A program made the position numbers and the translations under genes. Below, in pieces: positions 58,217 to 64,000 of a DNA stretch of 64,000 bases. Every line of letters starts with the position of its first letter. Within the stretch, counting starts at the first letter, position 1. Source of the DNA: Alphaproteobacteria bacterium (GTDB lineage: Bacteria > Pseudomonadota > Alphaproteobacteria > CAAGCB01 > CAG-977); the NCBI GenBank assembly GCA_900768465.1, contig CAAGCY010000016.1, positions 1-64,000 on the forward strand, written 5' to 3'. The notes beneath the pieces are model-generated. The model ran no database searches. It saw nothing but the letters and a program-made list of their open reading frames with translations, and was not told the DNA's origin.

Positions 58217-58653
58217 AGAGCGGAATTCAGCATATTTTCAAGGTTTGTATCGCGCAGTTTGGGATTTAAAGACAGGTAATCCAAAGCCGTTTTTCCGAAA
58301 ATGTCCCGCCGGTTGATTGTTGCGCCGTTGGTTATCAGCGCGCGCACGACGTCGGGATTTGAATTGTAATGAACGGCGTAAAACAATGCCGTCCATCCCG
58401 TTTTCGGGTGCAGTCTGTTCGGATTTGCGCCGTTGGAAATCAACACATAGGGAACCAGCGCGTCGGGATTGCTTTTTGCCGCAATCATCAGCGCGGTCAT
58501 GCCCGTTTCGTCGGCGGCTTCGGCGTTCGCGCCTTTTTTCAACAACGCTTCTATCGCCATATTGTCGCCGTCGACGACGGCTTGCAGTATCGGCGTGTAA
58601 CCGTCCGCGCGGGCGGAAAAGGAAATCAGCAAAAGCAAAAACAACAGACGCAT
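58186..58653 (-). CDS. Exported ankyrin-repeat protein
   Basis: A 155-aa protein with a signal peptide (RLLFLLLLISFSARA) and about four ankyrin repeats (DETGMTALMIAAKSNPDALV, KTGWTALFYAVHYNSNPDVV). The repeats have the same extended NP turn as the cytoplasmic protein at 7480-8679. It probably binds a protein partner in the periplasm. The ATG at 58653 is chosen for the signal peptide; the frame to 58755 would run through the rpmG terminator. No clear ribosome binding site. Confidence 0.78.
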   Translation of the reverse strand: MRLLFLLLLISFSARADGYTPILQAVVDGDNMAIEALLKKGANAEAADETGMTALMIAAKSNPDALVPYVLISNGANPNRLHPKTGWTALFYAVHYNSNPDVVRALITNGATINRRDIFGKTALDYLSLNPKLRDTNLENMLNSALYPSDSSASR

Positions 58654-58681
58654 CAAGGAAACTTTCGGCACAAGAAGGCAC

Positions 58682-58709
58682 AAAAAAAGCCCGAACGAAC
58701 GGGCTTTTT
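58682..58709 (-). terminator. Terminator of rpmG
   Basis: AAAAAGCCCG (58684-58693) pairs with CGGGCTTTTT (58700-58709), loop AACGAA. On the minus strand it ends in a U-run 18 bp after the rpmG stop. Confidence 0.92.
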
Positions 58710-58726
58710 GTTTCAAAACGAAACGC

Positions 58727-58894
58727 TTAGCGCATTTTCGTTTCTTTGAAAACAACGTGCTTGCGCGCTTTCGGATCGTACTTCTTCAAGCTGAGCTTTT
58801 CGGTTTTCGTACGGGGGTTTTTCTTCGTGGTGTAGAAGTAACCCGTTCCGGCGGTGCTTTCAAGCTTAATCTGTAATGTAGCAGGCTTTGCCAT
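58727..58894 (-). CDS. rpmG: 50S ribosomal protein L33
   Basis: A 55-aa large-subunit protein near the E site. The translation starts MAKPATLQIKLESTAGTGYF and ends KARKHVVFKETKMR, the canonical family ends. It has no CxxC pairs, so it is the zinc-independent (C-minus) form. Single gene with its own terminator. Order with rnr and topA upstream on the same strand is alphaproteobacterial. Confidence 0.95.
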   Translation of the reverse strand: MAKPATLQIKLESTAGTGYFYTTKKNPRTKTEKLSLKKYDPKARKHVVFKETKMR

Positions 58895-58941
58895 GACAAT
58901 TCACCCATCAAAAAAATCAAAAACGATAGTCTGAAAATACC

Positions 58942-60453
58942 CTATTTCAGAAAACTGTCAAGTGAAAAATACGTCAAAGCGCCGTTATATCGCGCCGAAT
59001 CCGTCAAAAACAGTTTGGCGATTTCATCGTCCAAGGCGTTGTCGGGGCGGATTTGACGCGGACAGGCGCGCAACGCTTTGTTTTTCATCGCGGCAGTGCC
59101 TTTTCTCCACGGCAGCAGACGCGTTTGCGCGGGCGGCACTTTGTCGATGTCGACCAAGTTCAAGCCCGACGTGCAGATGTTCGGAAAAACGCCGTAAATG
59201 TCGGGGGAATACCCCGACGGCAGCAGATAGCGCGCCGTGGTGACGGACAATTCGCCCGCGTTTTTGACGGAATCGACGCTTTGCAGAACGCCTTTGCCGT
59301 AAGTGGGCGTGCCGATAACCGTTGCGTGGCGGTAATCCTGCAGAACGCCCGCAAAGTATTCCGCGCTGGACGCCGTTTTCGCGTCAACCAGAATCGCCGT
59401 CGGATAAACGGGGCGGTTGTTTTTTTTCGTCGACCAGTATTCCTGTTCATCCGCTTCGCCGCGTCCCTGCGTGCGAATCATCAACAAATCGGGCGGCAGG
59501 AAAATGTCGGCGGCAAGGACGGCTTCTTTGAGCAAACCGCCCATATTTCCGCGCAAATCGATAATCAATCCTTTCGCGCCTTGTTTTTCGGCGATTTTCA
59601 GCGTGGCTTTCAAAGACGGCACGGTGCGTTTTGAAAACGCGGCGATTTTAATCGTCATCAGACGCGACTGTTCGTCAAAAAAATACGCAACGGGCGATTC
59701 GACGACGGCGCGGCGCGTCAGCAGTTCCCTGCGGGTTTTGCCGTCCCTGCGAATCGTCAGGGAAACGGTCGTTCCCGCTTCGCCGCGCAAAGCGTTCAAA
59801 ATCTGAACCCGCGACAAATCGGGGACGGATTTGCCCTCGATTGCCGTAATGCGGTCGCCGATTTGAATGTCGCTTTGAGACGCGGGGCTGTCGGGCAAAA
59901 TCGCCGTGATTTCCAAAAAACGTCCGATTCGGCGGTAACGGATGCCGATGCTTGCGGGGTTTTTCAGCGCGGTCAGCTCGGTTGAATCGTCGCCTTCAAA
60001 ATGCGCGTAAGAATCAAGCGTGCCCAGATACGCGTTGATGAAGATGTTGTAAAACTCCTCGGCGTCGGCTTTTTGCGCTTTGGGCGAAAAAGGGCGGGCT
60101 TCCACCGCCGCCGCCAGCAACAGGCGCGACCAGTTTTCACAGTCGTTTTCGTCGGGCGCGCTGAAGCTTTTCAGCACTTTGTCGTCCGCAAACAGAATGA
60201 CGCGCTTGCCGTCCAAAGCCGCCGTGATTTTTTGGTCGAACGTGGACAGGCTTTTGACCGCCGTTTCGGTCAGTTCGCGGGCGGTGACGGGCTTGAGCGA
60301 TTTTTGCGTCGTCAGCGTGCATGCCGTTGTTAAAACGCGTTCCATGCGGGGAATGGGAAGCTTGGTGTCATTGACGACGCTTTCCCACCATACGGGCGCG
60401 GCATGCGCCGTCGAAACGGTCAGTAAAAAGGCAAGAATCGCCCGCAGTTTCAT
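58942..60453 (-). CDS. S41 family C-terminal processing peptidase
   Basis: A 503-aa exported protease. The signal peptide is KLRAILAFLLTVSTAHA. A helical N-terminal region (20-150) is followed by a PDZ domain (about 170-260: IQIGDRITAIEGKSV) and the S41 core with GLIIDLRGNMGGLL, the serine in KTASSAEYFAG and the lysine in TPTYGKGVLQ. The Ser-Lys pair is intact. Such Ctp proteases trim or degrade periplasmic proteins. It lies 3 bp after rnr and is probably in the topA-rnr operon. Confidence 0.9.
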   Translation of the reverse strand: MKLRAILAFLLTVSTAHAAPVWWESVVNDTKLPIPRMERVLTTACTLTTQKSLKPVTARELTETAVKSLSTFDQKITAALDGKRVILFADDKVLKSFSAPDENDCENWSRLLLAAAVEARPFSPKAQKADAEEFYNIFINAYLGTLDSYAHFEGDDSTELTALKNPASIGIRYRRIGRFLEITAILPDSPASQSDIQIGDRITAIEGKSVPDLSRVQILNALRGEAGTTVSLTIRRDGKTRRELLTRRAVVESPVAYFFDEQSRLMTIKIAAFSKRTVPSLKATLKIAEKQGAKGLIIDLRGNMGGLLKEAVLAADIFLPPDLLMIRTQGRGEADEQEYWSTKKNNRPVYPTAILVDAKTASSAEYFAGVLQDYRHATVIGTPTYGKGVLQSVDSVKNAGELSVTTARYLLPSGYSPDIYGVFPNICTSGLNLVDIDKVPPAQTRLLPWRKGTAAMKNKALRACPRQIRPDNALDDEIAKLFLTDSARYNGALTYFSLDSFLK

Positions 60454-60456
60454 GGC

Positions 60457-62655
60457 CTATTTCCTTCTGCGCTTGGCGGGCGAGCGCGTTTTTTTCGGGG
60501 CGGGTTTGCGCGTTTTTTTCACACCCGCGTCCAACAGGTGAAACAGCAGACCGCCCGTGACGGGCGTTGCTTCCGCCAAAATCATTTCGACGTGTTCGCC
60601 CAGTTCGTAAGTGTTGCCCGTGTTCGCGCCGTAAAGGCGGTGGCGTTCTTCTTCGTGCACATAGAAATCGTTGGGAAGCGTGCTGATGGGGATAAGTCCG
60701 TCCGCGCCGATTCCGTCAAGCGTGACAAACAGTCCGAAACGGCTGACTCCGTTGATAATTCCGCCGAACCGTTCGCCGATTCTGTCCTTTAAGTAAGCGG
60801 ACAGATAGCGTTCTTCGGCATCGCGTTCCGCGGCGGCGGCGCGGCGTTCCGTGGCGGAGATATGTTCGCCGACATCCTCCAAATCCGTGGTTAAATCGCC
60901 GTTTTCGTCGATTAAGCCGTCGTTGCCGAGCTTCAAAGCGGAAATCAATCCGCGGTGAACCAGCAAATCCGCATAACGGCGAATCGGCGACGTAAAGTGC
61001 GCGTACTTGTCCAGCGCCAAGCCGAAATGTCCCAAGTTTTCGGGGCTGTAGCGCGCTTGGCTTTGGGAACGCAAGACCAGTTCGTTGACCATGTAGGCGC
61101 GCGGCGTTCCTTTGACTTTTTCAAGGACTTTGTTCAAACTTTCCTGATCGGCGTGCTGAACTTTCAGTCCGACGGAGCTTAAAAACGTCCGCAACGCTTC
61201 GGCTTTGTCCGCGCTGGGCGGTTCGTGGACGCGGTACATCGCGGGGATGTCGTGCGATTCCAGCGTTTGGGCGGCGGCGACGTTCGCGGCAATCATGAAT
61301 TCTTCGACCGTTTTATGGCTGTCCAGCCGTTCGCGCGGGCGGATGTCGGTGATTTGCCCCTTGTCGTTCAAGGTGATTTCGCGTTCGATGACGTCCAGTT
61401 CCAAAGCCCCGCGTTTTTCCCGCGCGGCGGCAAGCGCTTTGTACGCGCCCTGCAAATCCAGCAAATGACGGCGCAAGTCGTCGTTCATTTCGGGCATTTT
61501 GCCGTCAAAGACCGATTGGACTTCGTGATAGTTCAGCCGCGCGGCGGAGCGCATGGCGGCGCGCACGAATTTCGATTTTTGCAGCTTGCCGTTTTTGTTA
61601 ATCCACAAATGCGCCGCAATGCAGGGGCGGTCTTCGTTCGGTTTCAAAGAACACAAGTCCGTCGACAGTTCTTCGGGCAGCATGGGGACGCATCGGTCGG
61701 GGAAGTAAACCGAGTTGCCGCGTTCGCGCGCGCACAAATCCAGCGGTTCGTGCGGACGGACGAAATAAGCGACATCGGCAATCGCGACGATTAAGTGCCA
61801 GCCGTCTTTATCGGGTTCGGCAAAAATCGCGTCGTCAAAGTCGCGCGCGTCTTCGCCGTCAATGGTGACCAGCGGAATATCGCGCAAATCAACGCGTTTT
61901 TTCATATCGGGCAGTTTGGCTTTTTTCGCCTGTTTCAACGCTTCCGCCGAAAATTCCGTCGGAATGCCGTGCAGGGCTATGGCAATCAAACTGGCGGCTT
62001 TGGGGGCGTTCGCCTTGCCGATGATTTGGATGACTTTGGCTTTGCGGGCGGTTTGCTTGAGGGCTGAGCCGATAACCTCCGCAACCACGACATCGCCGTT
62101 TTTCGCGCCGTTCGTATGCAGGGAATCGACGATGTAGTCCTGATGCAGGCGGCGGTCGACGGATAAAATATGACCGCCTTTGCCGCCCGTCGTGTCAAAC
62201 AGTCCGACAACGCGGTTCGGCTTGTCCGACAAACGGCGCAAAACCGCCCCGTGAAAAAAGCGTTTGCCTGCGGGATGAAGCTTTAAAACGACAAAATCGC
62301 CTTCTTTCGGGGGAGGGCGCAGTCGTCCCAAGTCCGTAATCAGAATTTGCGGCGCGGGCATCGGTTTGTTCCAATTCAACGGGCGGGCGACCAATTCGCC
62401 GTCGCTGTCGATGCCCGTGATTTCGCACGGACATTGTTCGGGCAGACCGTCGGCGGGAATCATTTTCTTGCCGTCCGATTTTTCGATTTTGCCCGACGAT
62501 TTCAGTTCTTTGAGCATTTCTTTGAGCTTGACGCGGTCGTCGCCGCGAACGTTGAACGCGCGGGCGATTTCACGTTTGCCGACCTTGCCCGAATTGTTGT
62601 TCAAATAAGCGACAATGTCGTCCATGGTCGGCAAAGGCTGTTTGGATTTGCTCAT
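60457..62655 (-). CDS. rnr: Ribonuclease R
   Basis: 3'-5' exoribonuclease that degrades structured RNA, 732 aa. An N-terminal winged helix (about 1-65) and cold-shock domains are followed by the RNB catalytic domain with GEDARDFDDAIFAEPD (the metal-binding aspartates, about 268-283), then GHFGLALDKYAHFTSPIRRYADL, an S1 domain (RFGGIINGVSRFGLFV) and a basic tail (KKTRKPAPKKTRSPAKRRRK). Overlaps topA by 4 bp. Confidence 0.95.
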   Translation of the reverse strand: MSKSKQPLPTMDDIVAYLNNNSGKVGKREIARAFNVRGDDRVKLKEMLKELKSSGKIEKSDGKKMIPADGLPEQCPCEITGIDSDGELVARPLNWNKPMPAPQILITDLGRLRPPPKEGDFVVLKLHPAGKRFFHGAVLRRLSDKPNRVVGLFDTTGGKGGHILSVDRRLHQDYIVDSLHTNGAKNGDVVVAEVIGSALKQTARKAKVIQIIGKANAPKAASLIAIALHGIPTEFSAEALKQAKKAKLPDMKKRVDLRDIPLVTIDGEDARDFDDAIFAEPDKDGWHLIVAIADVAYFVRPHEPLDLCARERGNSVYFPDRCVPMLPEELSTDLCSLKPNEDRPCIAAHLWINKNGKLQKSKFVRAAMRSAARLNYHEVQSVFDGKMPEMNDDLRRHLLDLQGAYKALAAAREKRGALELDVIEREITLNDKGQITDIRPRERLDSHKTVEEFMIAANVAAAQTLESHDIPAMYRVHEPPSADKAEALRTFLSSVGLKVQHADQESLNKVLEKVKGTPRAYMVNELVLRSQSQARYSPENLGHFGLALDKYAHFTSPIRRYADLLVHRGLISALKLGNDGLIDENGDLTTDLEDVGEHISATERRAAAAERDAEERYLSAYLKDRIGERFGGIINGVSRFGLFVTLDGIGADGLIPISTLPNDFYVHEEERHRLYGANTGNTYELGEHVEMILAEATPVTGGLLFHLLDAGVKKTRKPAPKKTRSPAKRRRK

Positions 62656-64000
62656 TGCTTCACCGTTTTTTTGGTTGTTTTGCGGGTTGTTTTTTTCGCC
62701 GTTGCTTTTTTAGCGGTCGTTTTTTTTGCGGCGGTTTTCTTTTCCGTTGTCTTGGCGGATTTTTTCGCGCCGCTCTTTTCGGCTTTGGCGTTTAACAGCT
62801 CAATCGCTTCCTCCAGCGTCGGAGCGCGGTTTTCGTCGCGAATCGCTTTGGGGACGGACGCGATTACACTGCCGTGCTTGACGTAAGGACCAAACCGTCC
62901 CGAAGCCGTGACAATCGGCTTGCCGTCGGCGGGATGCGTGCCGATTTCCTGCGGCGGAACTTTGGCTTTCGCCGTCGCCAGCAGTTCCAAAGCGCGGGGC
63001 AGGTCGACGGTGAGGATGTTTTCCGACGCGGGCAGGGACTTGAACGTGCTGCCGAGTTTCAAATACGGACCGAAACGCCCGATTCCCGCCGAAACGGTTT
63101 GCCCGTTGTCGTCCGATCCCAGCGTGCGGGGCAGCTCCAACAGAGCCAGAGCGTCCTGCAAAGTCAATTCCGCGGGCGGCATGTTGCGCGGCAAAGACAT
63201 GCGTTTCGTCGTTGATTTTTCGCCTTTTTTCTTGGGCGCGTCCTCGCCTTGCTGGACATAGTAGCCGTAAGGTCCTTTGCGGACAAAGACTTCTTCGCCG
63301 TCGGGCGCGGTTCCCAGCAGGCGGCGGTCGGGTTCTTCCGTCGAACGGTCGCCGCTTGTTTCGCCGCCGAACGGGCGGGTGTAGCGGCATTCGGGATAGT
63401 TGGAACATCCGACAAACGCGCCGAATTTTCCGATTTTAAGGCTGAGTACGCCGCCTTTTTCCTTGCCGCATTCGGGGCAGATTCGGGATTCGGGCGTCGG
63501 GAACAGGTGTTCGGACAAACAGTCCTGCAAAGTGTTCAAAACATCCGTAATCGTCAGCGGTTCGACCGATTTGACCGTTTGGTCGAACGCGTCCCAGAAA
63601 TCGCGCAACAGGGCTTTCCAGTTCAGCTTGCCCGCCGACACGTCGTCCAGCGCGTTTTCCAAATCCGCCGTAAAGTCGTATTGAACGTATTTGTTAAAGA
63701 AGTTTTCCATAAACACGGTAACGATTCTGCCGCGGTCTTCGGGAATGAAGCGGCGTTTTTCCAAACGGACGTACTGTCTGTCCTGCAAAACCGACAAAAT
63801 CGACGCGTAAGTGGACGGTCTGCCGATACCCAGTTCTTCCAGTTTTTTGACAAGGCTCGCTTCCGAATAGCGGGGCGGGGGCTGGGTGAAGTGCTGTTCG
63901 GGGCGGACGGCTTTTTGTTCCAAAGCGTCGCCCGTCGAAAGCGGCGGCAACAGCGTGTTGTTTTCGTCGTCCGCGTCGTCGGAATCTTCAAAGTACACTT
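62652..64000 (-). CDS. topA: DNA topoisomerase I, 3' part (gene continues beyond the window)
   Basis: Type IA topoisomerase that relaxes negative supercoils. Only the C-terminal ~449 residues are here; the N-terminal catalytic part lies beyond position 64000, so the apparent start at the edge is not real. Visible: EELGIGRPSTYASILSVL, one zinc finger (CPECG ... CSNYPEC), three C-terminal repeats (GPYGYYVQ, GRFGPYLKLG, GRFGPYVKHG) and a long Lys/Thr/Ala tail like histone H1. First gene of topA-rnr-S41. Confidence 0.94.
   Translation of the reverse strand, partial: VYFEDSDDADDENNTLLPPLSTGDALEQKAVRPEQHFTQPPPRYSEASLVKKLEELGIGRPSTYASILSVLQDRQYVRLEKRRFIPEDRGRIVTVFMENFFNKYVQYDFTADLENALDDVSAGKLNWKALLRDFWDAFDQTVKSVEPLTITDVLNTLQDCLSEHLFPTPESRICPECGKEKGGVLSLKIGKFGAFVGCSNYPECRYTRPFGGETSGDRSTEEPDRRLLGTAPDGEEVFVRKGPYGYYVQQGEDAPKKKGEKSTTKRMSLPRNMPPAELTLQDALALLELPRTLGSDDNGQTVSAGIGRFGPYLKLGSTFKSLPASENILTVDLPRALELLATAKAKVPPQEIGTHPADGKPIVTASGRFGPYVKHGSVIASVPKAIRDENRAPTLEEAIELLNAKAEKSGAKKSAKTTEKKTAAKKTTAKKATAKKTTRKTTKKTVKQ

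Overview
The window reads as a chromosomal segment of a flagellated alphaproteobacterium, probably one of the uncultured, small-genome gut Rhodospirillales-like lineages. That assignment is inference. It rests on FlbT beside a flagellin, the gene orders rpsM-rpsK-rpoA-rplQ without rpsD, rpsF-rpsR-rplI-dnaB, yicC-gmk and topA-rnr-rpmG, two exported pilin-like proteins with the processing site SG|RSMIEML, an IalB-family protein, and a chorismate mutase next to a HisC-type aminotransferase. Coding density is very high. Many neighbours overlap by 1-11 bp, and most start sites have a clear AGGAG-type ribosome binding site.

Layout. 1-2640: a flagellin gene between two clusters of palindromic REP-like repeats; one 108-bp composite occurs on both sides in direct orientation with only two differences. 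2690-5324: alpha ribosomal operon with its own promoter and small perfect hairpins between cistrons. 5330-12160: a lipoprotein, a GT-C-like membrane protein, an 11-repeat ankyrin protein with hisI, chorismate mutase with hisC, and a KamA-type aminomutase. 12200-15490: exported small protein, GT-C-like membrane protein and two tandem type IV pilins. 15548-17741: an amino-acid ABC transporter whose binding domain looks circularly permuted and fused to the permease. 17835-20706: rpsF-rpsR-rplI and dnaB behind a structured leader. 20660-31190: tRNA nucleotidyltransferase, GNAT, membrane protein, RsmB, a short glycosyltransferase-like protein, IalB-like protein, SDR, YicC, Gmk, PepF-like peptidase, a cysteine-free CsoR-like protein and YjfB. 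31327-38216, all on the minus strand: a threonine-synthase-like enzyme, FlbT with a divergent second flagellin, and a transglutaminase with an ATP-grasp/alpha-E fusion. 38311-55770: a small membrane protein and a nuclease, then a 16-kb run on the plus strand of alpha-2-macroglobulin, PbpC, U32 protein, two lipoproteins, acnB, an unusual isocitrate dehydrogenase, gltA and a Fic-MerR fusion, ending at a clear terminator. 55791-58216: a solitary phage terminase large subunit and a small-terminase-like protein separated by inverted rlmJ. 58186-64000: second ankyrin protein, rpmG, S41 protease, rnr and the 3' part of topA.

How the genes work together. Translation and replication genes dominate. 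acnB-icd-gltA would make 2-oxoglutarate from oxaloacetate and acetyl-CoA as one operon. Alpha-2-macroglobulin and PbpC form the known periplasmic defence and repair pair. The two flagellin loci share a 17-bp imperfect palindrome about 110-130 bp upstream of the start codon and may be co-regulated. The best candidates for something undescribed are the repeat-bounded flagellin cassette, the permuted binding-protein/permease fusion, the Fic-MerR fusion and the split terminase pair. No tRNA, rRNA or CRISPR array was seen by eye.
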